DNA of 64,000 nt from Acetobacter farinalis (GCF_011516935.1 NZ_WOTF01000002.1:124001-188000), one strand, 5' to 3'; numbered from the stretch's first letter, positions 27,644-37,446 are shown. Translations and numbers: made by a program. Notes: a model not told the origin generated them from the sequence alone.

Positions 27644-29104
27644 TTATAAATCCAAAGCGGTCTGTTCCGCCTTTACGGCCTTTTTCCGGGCGATAACGGC
27701 GTCACGCTGGCCATCACCAAATGTCAGCACCACATCCTCCCCCACTTTCAGCGCGCGGGCTGACGTCACGGGCTGCCCGCCTGCGGTCACCAGCGCATAG
27801 CCTCGCGCCAGCACCGCCTGTGGAGAGACAGCATCCAGTTGGCCGCCCATACCGGCCAGCGCCGTCCGCCGTTCCCGCACCAGAGCCGCCAGCGGGGCCG
27901 GGGACATCCGCAGCCGCCCCAGCCGGGCCTCACGCCGCTGCACATCCTGCCGTATGCCCGCCTGCAAGGCGCTGCCCAGCAGGGCCACACGGGTGCGGCG
28001 GGCTGAGAGAAGTGTCTCCACCGCAGGCATATGCCGCTCCACCGCCACCAGCGCCACGCGCCGCCCCTGCACAAAGCCGGGCAGGGCGACATCCAGCCTG
28101 TGGCCACGGTCATCCAGCTGCATGCGGGCTGTGCCCAGCAGGCCGGGCAGGTCCGGCAGGGCCGCCGCCGCACGGTCCAGCCGCAGGCGTGCTGTCTGCA
28201 TCATGCGGGAGAGAGCCCCCAGCGCCCGCGCCCCCCGATGCTCCAGCTCCGCCAGAAGTTCCGTCCGCACCGGCACGGCCAGTTCCGCCGCGGCTGTTGG
28301 CGTGGGGGCGCGGCGGTCCGAGGCAAAATCGATCAGCGTGGTATCCGTCTCGTGCCCCACGGCGGAAATCAGCGGGATACTGCACGCGGCGGCGGCGCGC
28401 ACAACGCCTTCATCATTAAAGGCCATCAGGTCTTCCAGAGACCCGCCACCACGCGCCACAATCACCACATCCGGCCGGGGCACGCCGCCGCTACCATCCA
28501 GCGCGGAAAAACCGTTGATGGCGGCGGTAATCTGCGCTGCGGCACCTTCCCCCTGCACCGCCACCGGCCACACCAGCACGGGGCGAGGGAAACGGCGGCT
28601 GAGCGTTGTGCAGATATCATGCAGCACGGCCCCCTGGGCGGACGTCACCACACCAATCACACGCGGCAGCAGGGGCAGGGGGCGTTTGCGCACCGCATCA
28701 AACAGGCCTTCTTCCGCCAGCTTCAGCCGCAGGCGCTCGATACGGGCCAGCAGGGCGCCTTCCCCCGCATACTCCATCCGCTCCACGACAAGCTGATAGC
28801 CCGAACGCTCGCCGTAGGCGGAAACCTTGCCGGTTGCGACAATTTCCAGCCCGTTTTCCGGCACCAGCCCAAGGCGGGAGACAGAGCCGCGCCAGACCAC
28901 GCCGGAAATCTTGCCACGCTCATCTTTCAGTGAAAAATAAAGATGGCCGGAAGGATAGCGCTTGAATTCGGTAATCTCTCCGCGCACCCGTACACGGCCA
29001 AAGGTGCTCTCAAGCGTCTGCCTGATAGCGCCTGATATTTCCGAGACACTGTATTCCGGCACATTCCCGCCGGGGGGTGCCCCTGTCGCAAGCCCTTCGA
29101 TCAT
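27644..29104 (-). CDS. xseA: exodeoxyribonuclease VII large subunit
   Basis: 486 residues. With XseB it degrades single-stranded DNA from both ends. The N-terminal OB fold includes EYSVSEISGAIRQTLESTFGRVRVRGEI and LYFSLKDERGKISGVVWRG. The catalytic domain carries VTSAQGAVLHDICTTLSRR, VARGGGSLEDLMAFNDE and SAVGHETDTTLIDFASDRRAPTPTAAAE, followed by a long Arg/Leu-rich coiled coil. It is divergent from purD with a 66-base gap. xseB is not adjacent. Confidence 0.96.
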   Translation of the reverse strand: MIEGLATGAPPGGNVPEYSVSEISGAIRQTLESTFGRVRVRGEITEFKRYPSGHLYFSLKDERGKISGVVWRGSVSRLGLVPENGLEIVATGKVSAYGERSGYQLVVERMEYAGEGALLARIERLRLKLAEEGLFDAVRKRPLPLLPRVIGVVTSAQGAVLHDICTTLSRRFPRPVLVWPVAVQGEGAAAQITAAINGFSALDGSGGVPRPDVVIVARGGGSLEDLMAFNDEGVVRAAAACSIPLISAVGHETDTTLIDFASDRRAPTPTAAAELAVPVRTELLAELEHRGARALGALSRMMQTARLRLDRAAAALPDLPGLLGTARMQLDDRGHRLDVALPGFVQGRRVALVAVERHMPAVETLLSARRTRVALLGSALQAGIRQDVQRREARLGRLRMSPAPLAALVRERRTALAGMGGQLDAVSPQAVLARGYALVTAGGQPVTSARALKVGEDVVLTFGDGQRDAVIARKKAVKAEQTALDL

Positions 29105-29170
29105 TTGCCTAACCTATGCTACAGACGCTCGCCCTGAAAGAGCAGAGCTTACAGATTGAGAGAGAAAAGA

Positions 29171-30439
29171 ATGCGGGTACTTCTGGTTGGATCAGGCGGT
29201 CGTGAACATGCACTGGCCGCAACACTTGCACGTTCCCCCAAACTGACAGCCCTGTTCATTGCCCCCGGAAACCCCGGCACGGCTGGGCTGGGCACCAATG
29301 TGGCCATTGGCGCGAGCGATATTCCCGCCCTGATCACGTTCGCAAAAGAACAGCAGATTGATCTGGTTGTACCCGGCCCTGAAGCCCCGCTGGTGGTGGG
29401 CCTGGCGGATGCCTGCGCCGCCGCAGGGCTGGCATGTGCCGGCCCCACGCAGGCCGCCGCACGCCTTGAAGGCAGCAAGAGCTTCAGCAAGGATGTCTGC
29501 TACGCTGCGGGTGTTCCCACCGCCAGAGGCGAACGCTTCACGGATGTTGAGGCCGCCATCACCTATATTGCGGAACGTGGTGCCCCCATTGTGGTGAAAG
29601 CCGATGGTCTGGCGGCAGGCAAGGGCGTGGTGGTTGCCCAGACGGTGGCAGAAGCGCAGGACGCCGTGCGGGAGATGATGACGCACGGCACAATGGGCGA
29701 TGCAGGCCGCAGTGTGGTGATTGAAGATTGTCTGGTGGGGGAGGAAGTCTCTCTCTTCGCGTTCTGCTCGGGTGAAACCGCCATGCTGATCGGGGCGGCG
29801 CAGGACCACAAACGCATTGGTGATAACGATACCGGCCCCAACACCGGCGGCATGGGCGCGGTCTCCCCCCCGCGCGGGTTTGACCGGGCCGCGCAGGAGG
29901 CGGCGCTGGACGTACTTGTACGCCCGATGCTGAAGGAAATGGTCCGCCGGGGCACGCCGTTCCGTGGTGTGATTTTCGCAGGGCTGATGCTGACAGAAAC
30001 CGGGCCGCAACTGATTGAATACAATGTCCGCTTCGGAGACCCGGAAGCCCAGGCTCTGCTGCTGCGCCTGACCTCCGACCTTCTGCCCGCACTGGCAGCC
30101 CTTGCCGAAGGGACACTGGATACCACTCCTGTCACCTTCTCTGATCAGGCCGCCATCAGCATTGTCATGGCCGCACGCGGCTATCCGGCAGCGCCGGAGA
30201 TGGGTGCCGTGATTTCCGGAATTGCCGATGCGGAAGCGCTTGAGGGCGTTTGCGTCTTTCAGGCTGGCACCAAGGAAAACGCGGCACGGGAACTGGTGGT
30301 GGCCGGGGGGCGTGTTTTGTCCGTCTGCGCGCTGGGGGATACCGTGCAGCAGGCACGGGACCGTGCCTATGCCGGTGTCAGAGCCATTTCATGGGATGGC
30401 GCGGCCTGGCGCACGGACATCGGAGCACGCGCGCTCTGA
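29171..30439 (+). CDS. purD: phosphoribosylamine-glycine ligase (GAR synthetase)
   Basis: 422 residues from ATG 29171. An in-frame TTG at 29156 would add five residues and is less likely. It joins glycine to phosphoribosylamine in purine synthesis. VLLVGSGGREHALAATLA begins the N-domain; the ATP-grasp core has IVVKADGLAAGKGVVVA, DHKRIGDNDTGPNTGGMGA and YNVRFGDPEAQ. It is a stand-alone gene with its own terminator. Confidence 0.97.
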   Translation: MRVLLVGSGGREHALAATLARSPKLTALFIAPGNPGTAGLGTNVAIGASDIPALITFAKEQQIDLVVPGPEAPLVVGLADACAAAGLACAGPTQAAARLEGSKSFSKDVCYAAGVPTARGERFTDVEAAITYIAERGAPIVVKADGLAAGKGVVVAQTVAEAQDAVREMMTHGTMGDAGRSVVIEDCLVGEEVSLFAFCSGETAMLIGAAQDHKRIGDNDTGPNTGGMGAVSPPRGFDRAAQEAALDVLVRPMLKEMVRRGTPFRGVIFAGLMLTETGPQLIEYNVRFGDPEAQALLLRLTSDLLPALAALAEGTLDTTPVTFSDQAAISIVMAARGYPAAPEMGAVISGIADAEALEGVCVFQAGTKENAARELVVAGGRVLSVCALGDTVQQARDRAYAGVRAISWDGAAWRTDIGARAL

Positions 30440-30480
30440 AGAGCCACACGCCCTGACGCACCATCAGGCGCGTATCCTGA

Positions 30481-30516
30481 TAGCCCGCCCGGCTTTTTTA
30501 CAAGCGGGGCGGGCTA
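30481..30516. terminator. terminator between purD and rimI
   Basis: TAGCCCGCCC (30481-30490) pairs with GGGCGGGCTA (30507-30516). The loop contains TTTTTT rather than a T run after the stem, so it is atypical in form. It lies between two convergent genes. Confidence 0.5.
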
Positions 30517-30559
30517 CCCGCTGCATCTTTCCTGCCGCGCGTGAACCTTCCGGTTCCGC

Positions 30560-31042
30560 TCACACATCCCACGAGCGCATCAGCACCAGAGCGTCCGAAC
30601 CATCGGGGTAATAGGCGCGGCGTTTTCCGGCCTGCACAAATCCGGCCCCCGCATACAGCGCCTGTGCGACCTTGTTTCGGACAGACACCTCAAGAAACAT
30701 ATGGTCCGCGTCACGCTCCTGCGCTTCCATGAGGCTCCAGGCCAGAAGCTGTCTGGCAATGCCCCGCTGCCGAAAAGCCTGCGCCACACACACGGTCAGA
30801 ATTTCCGCTTCATCCGCCACGCACCGCAGCATGAGGAACCCTGCGGGCTCCTCCCCCTGAAGGGCAAGCCCGGTTACAACACCGGCCATGGGTAAAAGCT
30901 GGGTTAAAGCGGCTTCATCCCACACATCCGCCGCAGAGAAGCTCTGGGCATGCAGCGCGGCCAGAACGGCACCATGCGCCTGTCCTGCTTCAATAATCCG
31001 CACCGCTGGCAAAAATGTCTGGCTCAAGCGTCTCTGGCTCAA
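30560..31042 (-). CDS. rimI: ribosomal-protein-alanine N-acetyltransferase-like GNAT protein
   Basis: 160 residues, with the GNAT fold. TVCVAQAFRQRGIARQLLAW binds acetyl-CoA, and FLEVSVRNKVAQALYAGAGFVQAGKRRAYY is the RimI-type C-terminus with the KRRAYY motif. RimI acetylates the N-terminus of ribosomal protein S18. The TTG start overlaps the tsaB stop (TTGA), the classic tsaB-rimI arrangement, so translation is probably coupled. Confidence 0.9.
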   Translation of the reverse strand: MSQRRLSQTFLPAVRIIEAGQAHGAVLAALHAQSFSAADVWDEAALTQLLPMAGVVTGLALQGEEPAGFLMLRCVADEAEILTVCVAQAFRQRGIARQLLAWSLMEAQERDADHMFLEVSVRNKVAQALYAGAGFVQAGKRRAYYPDGSDALVLMRSWDV

Positions 31043-31749
31043 ACCGGGGCCGACCGTAACCCAGACATCGGCAGCTTTGCCTCTGGTGGGTCAACATACA
31101 GGGGCAGGGCATCACGCGGGGCAAGCTCCCCGTTCAGCCGCGCCACAGCGGCAGCGGCAATCTGGCAGGGCGTGGGTTGTGCAAGATCAGAAAAAACCGC
31201 CTCCGCCACAGGCAGCAGCGCTGCGGCCTCACCCGCCACCAGCCAGCGGCCCGGCAGGGGGGACCAGTCAGCAAGGGCCACAGCCTGCACACCTCCGGCG
31301 CGCTCCACAAACACCCGGCCCCGCCGGGCCGCCGTGACCAGAAGCCAGCCCTCCAGCCCTTCATGCCGGGCACAGTCTTCCTCAAGCGGCGGGCGCAGGG
31401 CCTCGCCGCGCGTAACGCCCACCAGAGGGCAGCCAGCCCCCAGCGCATATCCCGCCGCCATGGCGCAGGAGGCACGCAGGCCGGTAAAGGAGCCGGGGCC
31501 AGTCACCACCGCCACCAGATCCGGCTGTACAGGCTGACCAGCCCCCCAGCCCGCCTGATGCAGGGCCTGAGCCGCCAGAAGGCCGATCCCTTCCGCGGCC
31601 TGCTTCCCCTCGGCCCGGACATGGGCCAGAACCCTGTACTCGCCCCCTTCTGAGGGGATGAGACAGGCCGCCATGCCGGAGGCGGCCTCTCCAGCCGCGC
31701 TGCCATCCAGCACCAGAAGACGTTCAGGATTTCTCACAGCAGACGACAC
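31039..31749 (-). CDS. tsaB: tRNA threonylcarbamoyladenosine synthesis protein TsaB
   Basis: 236 residues. It is a scaffold partner of TsaD in making t6A37 in ANN-decoding tRNAs. LLVLDGSAAGEAASGMAACL begins the actin-like fold, and VVTGPGSFTGLRASCAMAAGYALGAGCPLVGV is the family hallmark. The start is GTG at 31749, inside the end of the nitroreductase gene (16-base overlap). The order nfuA, nitroreductase, tsaB, rimI on one strand suggests one transcript. Confidence 0.94.
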   Translation of the reverse strand: MSSAVRNPERLLVLDGSAAGEAASGMAACLIPSEGGEYRVLAHVRAEGKQAAEGIGLLAAQALHQAGWGAGQPVQPDLVAVVTGPGSFTGLRASCAMAAGYALGAGCPLVGVTRGEALRPPLEEDCARHEGLEGWLLVTAARRGRVFVERAGGVQAVALADWSPLPGRWLVAGEAAALLPVAEAVFSDLAQPTPCQIAAAAVARLNGELAPRDALPLYVDPPEAKLPMSGLRSAPV

Positions 31750-32315
31750 GCCTCATCAAAACCAAGGCGCGGGGCGCGGGGGGGCAACTGCTCAATATCC
31801 CCATAGCCCAGACACAGCAGGAAATTCGCCCGCCAGCCCTCTTCGGACAAAAAGGCCTCTTCCACCAGTGTCTGATCAAACCCGGAAATCGGCAGGGCAT
31901 CCAGCCCCAGAGCGCGGGCCGCCATGATCATGTATGCCCCTTCCAGCGTGCCATTCCGGAAGGCGGTCTCTTCAGCCAGCCCGACATCCGCCGCAAACCA
32001 CGAACGCAGTTCCTCATTGGGGGCCAGACGGGGCAATTCATCAAAAAACAGGGGGTCATGCGCCACAATGGCAATAACAGGCGCGCCCATAACCCGGTTC
32101 ACATTCCCTGCGGAAAGAGCCGGACGCAAGCGCTCCCGCCCTTCAGACGCGGTGATAAACACAAACCGGGCAGGGCTACAGTTGCCCGAGGTCGGACCGA
32201 GGCTTGCCAGAGCATACAGGCGGCGCAGAACAGAAGGCTCAACCGGGCGCGCCATCCAGCGCCGTGGCGTGCGTGCCTTTTGGAAAAGAAGATCCAGCCC
32301 GCTATCATCCAGCAT
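31734..32315 (-). CDS. nitroreductase-family protein, RutE-like
   Basis: 193 residues. FMN-binding residues occur in the N-terminal ARTPRRWMARPVEPSVLRRLYALASLGPTSGNCSPARFVF and in the GLDALPISGF segment. The sequence follows the malonic-semialdehyde reductase (RutE) and related group. No rut genes are near, so the substrate is open. It overlaps tsaB by 16 bases. Confidence 0.85.
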   Translation of the reverse strand: MLDDSGLDLLFQKARTPRRWMARPVEPSVLRRLYALASLGPTSGNCSPARFVFITASEGRERLRPALSAGNVNRVMGAPVIAIVAHDPLFFDELPRLAPNEELRSWFAADVGLAEETAFRNGTLEGAYMIMAARALGLDALPISGFDQTLVEEAFLSEEGWRANFLLCLGYGDIEQLPPRAPRLGFDEACRLL

Positions 32316-32417
32316 TTCTGTTCAGCCTCCGCTCCCCCGCCACTGCGGGGCATTCCTGTGTCTGCTCCCTCCTTTTAGGTCACAGACCCGGAGACGGAAA
32401 GATGCCGAAGCGGCACC

Positions 32418-32981
32418 TTACCCTTCAACCTGCTCCACAGAAACAACTTCCGGCACATAATGGCGGAGCATGTTTTCCACACCGTGCTTCAGCGTCGCGC
32501 GGGAGGACGGGCAACCGGAGCACGCACCCTGCATGGTCAGGCGCACAATGCCATCCCTGTAGCCACGGAACACGATATCCCCGCCATCACCCGCCACGGC
32601 GGGGCGCACGCGGGTATCCAGCAGTTCCTTGATCTGGGCCACAATTTCCTGATCTTCCGGGGCGATGGGCTCTTCCGTAACGCCAACGCCTTCGGCCACC
32701 ACGGGCGTTCCGGCCACAAAATGATCCATCAGGGCCGTGAGCACCAGCGGGCGGAGTTCGGCCCAGTCTGCCTGATCCGCCTTGGTGACAGACACAAAAT
32801 CATGCCCCATGAACACACGGGAGACACCCGGCAGCGCAAACAGCGCCTCTGCCAGCGGAGAACGGCCCGAAACGGCATCGGCATCAATAAAGTCAACCGT
32901 TCCGGCATCTCCCATCACGGCACGGCCGGGAAGAAATTTGAGCGTGGCGGGATTGGGGGTATCTTCAGTTTCAATAAACAT
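32418..32981 (-). CDS. nfuA: NifU-family Fe-S cluster carrier (NfuA type)
   Basis: 187 residues. The N-terminal Nfu-N domain starts MFIETEDTPNPATLKFLPG, and the C-terminal NifU domain contains GGDIVFRGYRDGIVRLTMQGACSGCPSS with the CxxC cluster ligands. It delivers 4Fe-4S clusters to apo-proteins, in this window potentially SdhB. It begins the nfuA/nitroreductase/tsaB/rimI run, although the 102-base gap after it could carry a promoter. Confidence 0.94.
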   Translation of the reverse strand: MFIETEDTPNPATLKFLPGRAVMGDAGTVDFIDADAVSGRSPLAEALFALPGVSRVFMGHDFVSVTKADQADWAELRPLVLTALMDHFVAGTPVVAEGVGVTEEPIAPEDQEIVAQIKELLDTRVRPAVAGDGGDIVFRGYRDGIVRLTMQGACSGCPSSRATLKHGVENMLRHYVPEVVSVEQVEG

Positions 32982-33077
32982 GGCACTCGGTCCTGATCAT
33001 CTGCGACATCTCTGTGTCACCAGTTGGCATCACAATGCGGACAGGACAAGTCCTGTATCGCAAGAAAACAGTCTTTC

Positions 33078-34322
33078 TCAGGGAAAGCCGGTACACTTTC
33101 CCGCCAAGGCCGCCCGCAGCAGCCTGTTCCGCAAGGCAGGATCACTCGCATAGAGGAACAGGCCACGCACGGCCCGTGTCATCAGAACCGAAATGGCGTT
33201 GAGCATGATGCGCTCCTTTGTGGCTTCAGGGTCTGAAAGCCCGTCGCGCCCGGTAAAGGCCGCGCCATCTTCATACCGGCTGGTTTCAAGGCAGATCCCG
33301 TCCGTTACCGGATCATACCGCACGGAGGGGCCTAAAATCAGCCCGACATAATTGAGGTCAAACCCTTGCACGGTATAGACCGACCCCACTTCATCAATCG
33401 TATCGGGTCTTTCCGCCCAGGGCAGTTTTTCATCCGGTCTGGAACGGTCCCACCGCAGGGTGAAGCGTCCTTCATGAATAAAATGATCCTCCCCATCCAG
33501 CCTGTAGGGGTAGTCATAGGTCGCGACCATGCGGGACAGCCCATATCGGGCGTTCTTCTTTTGAATGGCCTCGTAAAGCTCCTGCGCATCTTCAAAAAAG
33601 CGGAAATCAAACGCCTGCTTTTTCGGCATTGGCAGAATTTTTCTGGTGCAAAACCCCTCAATCCAGTCAAGCACGTCCTGACCGGCCTGCATACGGAACT
33701 GCTTGTGGAGGGTATATCTCTGGCACGGGAATTTTTTCACCAACGCGTCCAGAAGCTCCCTGCTCCAGCAGCTCTTGAACTTCAGAACCTGTTTTTCATC
33801 AAACACCAGCACCGTAATCCGGGCCAGTGCAATCAGTTCCTCAAGATGGTTATTCTGTTCAAATCTGTTGTATTTATCACTTCTTGTCAGAAGAAGATGC
33901 CCTTCATCCACAAAAAGAATATCCGCTTTCTCCCCCGCCTTGCGCATCCGGTTGACGAATGTTGTTGGCCGTTCAAAATCTTTCTTTTTCAGATTAGGAT
34001 AGTGTTCGGAAATATTCCTGTAGAGCTTCATCATCTCGGGATGGTTCACGACAAGATAATTTCTTGTGCCCCAAAAAGGGCCTGCCGTGCCGGAAGAGCG
34101 TGAGAGAGACTGTATCTCGTTAAAAATGGAATTGAGAACAAGACTCTTCCCAACTCCCGCTTCTCCTTCAATCAGGAACACGGCATGCTCATCATGCCGG
34201 TGCGCAAGGCAGAAGGTCTTGATGGCGTCTTTCAGGTCTTTCTGTTCGGCGGAAAGCTGCCTTTCCGGAGATAGTCTCTCCGCCGCCGTATTATCATACG
34301 CGCTCTGCACAACAGCTTTCAT
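33078..34322 (-). CDS. DUF2075-type P-loop ATPase/helicase-like protein
   Basis: 414 residues. Walker A GEAGVGKS lies at 53-60 and Walker B ILFVDEGH at about 135-142. The later motifs TLHKQFRMQAG, VGSVYTVQGFDLNYVGLILGP and MLNAISVLMTRAVRGLFLY match superfamily 1 helicase motifs IV to VI as found in DUF2075 proteins. The target is unknown; relatives occur in nucleic-acid processing and in defence-associated loci. No partner gene is adjacent. The coding DNA is more AT-rich than its neighbours, especially at 33.7-34.2 kb, which hints at horizontal origin. Confidence 0.82.
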   Translation of the reverse strand: MKAVVQSAYDNTAAERLSPERQLSAEQKDLKDAIKTFCLAHRHDEHAVFLIEGEAGVGKSLVLNSIFNEIQSLSRSSGTAGPFWGTRNYLVVNHPEMMKLYRNISEHYPNLKKKDFERPTTFVNRMRKAGEKADILFVDEGHLLLTRSDKYNRFEQNNHLEELIALARITVLVFDEKQVLKFKSCWSRELLDALVKKFPCQRYTLHKQFRMQAGQDVLDWIEGFCTRKILPMPKKQAFDFRFFEDAQELYEAIQKKNARYGLSRMVATYDYPYRLDGEDHFIHEGRFTLRWDRSRPDEKLPWAERPDTIDEVGSVYTVQGFDLNYVGLILGPSVRYDPVTDGICLETSRYEDGAAFTGRDGLSDPEATKERIMLNAISVLMTRAVRGLFLYASDPALRNRLLRAALAGKCTGFP

Positions 34323-34391
34323 GAGGACGCCATTCCCTTCTCATGCCGGCAGAGTGCCCTTAAGACACTCTGCCGGTTGTTCGGGACCAGT

Positions 34392-36431
34392 TTATTTTTT
34401 GGCGGCATCCCCTTTCGCACCCGCCTGATCCCCCAGCGGAGCAAGAAGTGTATCCAGAAGCTGCGTATCCCCCTCCAGATGCGGATAACGCAGCCCGCCA
34501 TGATACGTGACAGACACCGTATGAAACCGGTCCCCATCTTTTAACAGCAACGCAATCGGGGCGGCATCCTTGTTTTTTGCAAGGGTGATCACATCCTGAA
34601 GGCCCTCGGCATCATAGGCTTCACCATTCACGGCCAGAAGTTCCTGATCCCGTGTGACACCTGCCTGCCAGGCCGGGCCGCCCCACAGCACTTCACTCAC
34701 AGTCCCCTTCTTGCTCACACTCAGCCCCAGAGAGAACAGGAAGTCTGAAACATGCCGCAGATTGGAATAGGATTTCACATAGTCAGACGGTTTTTCCGTA
34801 TAGACAACATGCGCGCCACCCCGTGTAATGCCATCCAGCGGTGCATGTGTGCTGGTGTGGTACAGGCGGTCACGCAGGAACGTCTCCCAGTCATAGGGTT
34901 GCACCGCGTTCAGTGTCTTCACAACATCCTCAAACGTATACGTGCTTGTGATGATGCTGCCGTTATTGGTGCCGAAAAATGCCTTGGCAAAATCGTTAAG
35001 GCTTTTCTTGTTATCAGACATTTTCCGGATCAGCGTATCCGCGTCCAGCCAGATGAGCTGCCCTTCTGAATAATAATCCTCACTCCGCTGCCAGCTTCTC
35101 CAGGACTGGGGGGAGCGCTGCGCGATAATCGGGTCATTGGTGGTGTCAATCAGCGGCCGCCACTGGCGCCCCTGCCGGTTATCATACACCGCGGCAACCT
35201 CTGCCAGGGCGTCCTTCACCTGTGCAGCGGTCATCAAGCCTGCACGGGCTGCCAGCACATAGCCCCAGTATTGAGTCTGCCCTTCATACACCCACAGGCC
35301 TGTGCCACGCTGGGGTGTGTTGAAATCCGGCGCCCACAGCCCATCCGGGCGACGATATTTGCCATCCCATGAATGTGTGAACTCATGAGCAAGCAGGTCA
35401 CGCATACCGAAGGTTTTATCCCACTGCGTAAAATAGCCTCTGGGCCCACTGTTTTCACTGGATTGATGGTGCTCCAGCCCGATGCCACCCAGCTTGGTCG
35501 TCAGCGCCAGCAGGAAGTCATAATGGGCGTAATGGTGAGACCCGAAAAGCAGATTGGCCTGCTTTACCAGATTCCGGTGCGCCTCTATCTGCGCTTCAGT
35601 GGCCGCCAGATCTTCCGGGTGATCCGCCATGACATTCAGGGTGACTGAAACCTTGTCCGGCTGGGTCAAGTCAAACTTGCGGAAATACTTCCCTGCAAAA
35701 ATGGGAGAATCCACCAGCGTATTAAAGGAAACCGGCTGGAAAGAGACCATGCTGCCCGCCCCCTTGCCATCAGAGCGCAAGGCTGTTCCGTAGGACCAGC
35801 CCGCAGGGAACTGCACGCTCGGATGCACCATGATCTGCCGGGTGAAATAGCCCGCAGGATAAAGCGATACGGCAGACCACTGCACGTTCACCATGGTATC
35901 TGTCATGACCACCCGGCCCACCTTGGGGGAAACGGGGGTAAGCAGCTGATAGGAGACATCCAGCTGCCGTGTGCCCTGCGGCACCTGAATATGAAATGCG
36001 CTGACTGTTACGGTATCCCGCAGCCATGGAATGATCTTGCCATCCGCCTTGACCGTAAGCCCGCCCAACTGGTCAATGGTGCCGCTTGGAGAGTGGTTCC
36101 CGGGGAGCCACATCGGATAGAGCAGAACAAAATCTCCCCCCTTTTCCGTATAACGGGCGGGGAGAGGAATGCTCTCCTTCATGGACAGCACATGTCGGGG
36201 GAGATCGGTGGCATCCACCGAGAGGGAAAGTGTGCCGCCAAACGGCACATCCTGCGGGGCAGGCACCGCAGGGGGGAGCGGCAGCGGCTCGGGCTGCGGC
36301 TGGGCTTCAGAGTGGCCATCAGATTGAGCGGCATGCCCTACCTGCGGCGCGCAGGCCAGCATCATTCCCAGAAGGGCAAGGCTGGGGGCTGTCAAACCTG
36401 CGCTGGACAAAAAACGGTTCCGTAACGACAT
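34392..36431 (-). CDS. secreted M61-family metallopeptidase with PDZ domain
   Basis: 679 residues from ATG 36431, with GGGAGA upstream. The signal peptide ends near AQVGHAA-type sequence around residue 35. An N-terminal beta domain is followed by the zinc site HEFTHSW (H349, E350, H353) and the third ligand E383 in LWVYEGQTQYWG, the gluzincin pattern of glycyl aminopeptidases. A C-terminal PDZ domain includes VSEVLWGGPAWQAGVTRDQELLAVNGEAYD. It probably cleaves peptides in the periplasm. It lies downstream of the LysR gene on the same strand but has its own start region. Confidence 0.92.
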   Translation of the reverse strand: MSLRNRFLSSAGLTAPSLALLGMMLACAPQVGHAAQSDGHSEAQPQPEPLPLPPAVPAPQDVPFGGTLSLSVDATDLPRHVLSMKESIPLPARYTEKGGDFVLLYPMWLPGNHSPSGTIDQLGGLTVKADGKIIPWLRDTVTVSAFHIQVPQGTRQLDVSYQLLTPVSPKVGRVVMTDTMVNVQWSAVSLYPAGYFTRQIMVHPSVQFPAGWSYGTALRSDGKGAGSMVSFQPVSFNTLVDSPIFAGKYFRKFDLTQPDKVSVTLNVMADHPEDLAATEAQIEAHRNLVKQANLLFGSHHYAHYDFLLALTTKLGGIGLEHHQSSENSGPRGYFTQWDKTFGMRDLLAHEFTHSWDGKYRRPDGLWAPDFNTPQRGTGLWVYEGQTQYWGYVLAARAGLMTAAQVKDALAEVAAVYDNRQGRQWRPLIDTTNDPIIAQRSPQSWRSWQRSEDYYSEGQLIWLDADTLIRKMSDNKKSLNDFAKAFFGTNNGSIITSTYTFEDVVKTLNAVQPYDWETFLRDRLYHTSTHAPLDGITRGGAHVVYTEKPSDYVKSYSNLRHVSDFLFSLGLSVSKKGTVSEVLWGGPAWQAGVTRDQELLAVNGEAYDAEGLQDVITLAKNKDAAPIALLLKDGDRFHTVSVTYHGGLRYPHLEGDTQLLDTLLAPLGDQAGAKGDAAKK

Positions 36432-36549
36432 AAGCAGATCTCCCGACACATGCCACACGGCCTGAAAGCCTTCCGGCATCAGGCCGCGCGCATTATTTCA
36501 TTACGCTTATGAAGCACTCTGTCTGGCCCGTGTCGAGATCGTATCCGCA

Positions 36550-37446
36550 TCAGGCCCCCTTCATATCCGCCGGGCCGGTTCCTCCCTCTGCACGGGCAAC
36601 CGCCAGAAATTTCTCAATCACCGGATTTTTCGCGTGCTTTCGCCATACAAAATAAACATCGGTCGGGCCAACGCCTTCCAGCCTGAATGTCTTCAGCGCC
36701 TGCCCCCGCGCCCGAAGCTGCCGGATAACGCTTTCCGGCATGCAGGCGAGACCCTTTCTGGTGTTCAGGCACTGCGTGATCAGATCATAGGATTCCAGAG
36801 TCAGGATAGAGCGGGGTTGATACCCGTTCCTCTCCAGCCATTGTTCCGCACAGCGCCGGTAAAAGCAGTCCCTGTCAAACAGATACATGTCAGACTGCTC
36901 TATCAGCTCTGGCGTAATCGCACTGATGGTCTCCGGCACAACCAGATGCAGTGTTTCAGAAAAAGCGAAGATTCCTTCAAGCAGTGTATTTTCCACCGGG
37001 CCATCAGTCACCGCCAGATCAATTTCTTCTTCAACAAGCATTTTTTCAAGACTGAAACTCGGCTTTTGAAGAACGTTCAAATGAATTCCGGGATACTGCA
37101 CCATGAAACGCGGAACACAGCGCGGAAGCAGGTTGAGAAACGCGACATCCAGCGCCCCCACATTCAGAATACCGCGCAACCGGGACTGTGCCCACAAAGC
37201 AGGCAGGCGGTCCGCACGGGAGACAATCTCTTTTGCTTCCTCGTAGAAAAGTCGGCCTGCCGGTGTAATCAGGAGTTTTTTGCGTTCTCTTAAAAAAAGC
37301 TCCTGCCCCAGATCAGCCTCCAGTTCCCTCAGCCGCATGGTCAGGTTGGAGGCCACGCAATGCATGTGCCGCGCCGCCGCCGCAATGGAGCCTGTCTCCA
37401 CAATGGCGCAGAAAAACCGGAGGTGGGAAAGTTTGGGGGTATACAT
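36550..37446 (-). CDS. LysR-family transcriptional regulator
   Basis: 298 residues. The N-terminal winged helix reads HLRFFCAIVETGSIAAAARHMHCVASNLTMRLRELEADLGQELFLRERKKLLITPAG, and the effector domain follows from about residue 90. It is divergent from the aldehyde dehydrogenase gene at 37620, the usual LysR-target arrangement, so it probably controls that gene in response to an aldehyde or its acid. The effector is unknown. It may also repress itself. Confidence 0.93.
   Translation of the reverse strand: MYTPKLSHLRFFCAIVETGSIAAAARHMHCVASNLTMRLRELEADLGQELFLRERKKLLITPAGRLFYEEAKEIVSRADRLPALWAQSRLRGILNVGALDVAFLNLLPRCVPRFMVQYPGIHLNVLQKPSFSLEKMLVEEEIDLAVTDGPVENTLLEGIFAFSETLHLVVPETISAITPELIEQSDMYLFDRDCFYRRCAEQWLERNGYQPRSILTLESYDLITQCLNTRKGLACMPESVIRQLRARGQALKTFRLEGVGPTDVYFVWRKHAKNPVIEKFLAVARAEGGTGPADMKGA

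Noticed and set aside
27644-28933. Long open frames opposite xseA and other GC-rich genes
   Set aside because: They are antisense shadows, rich in Arg, Pro, His and Ala with no domains, while the opposite strand encodes well-conserved proteins.
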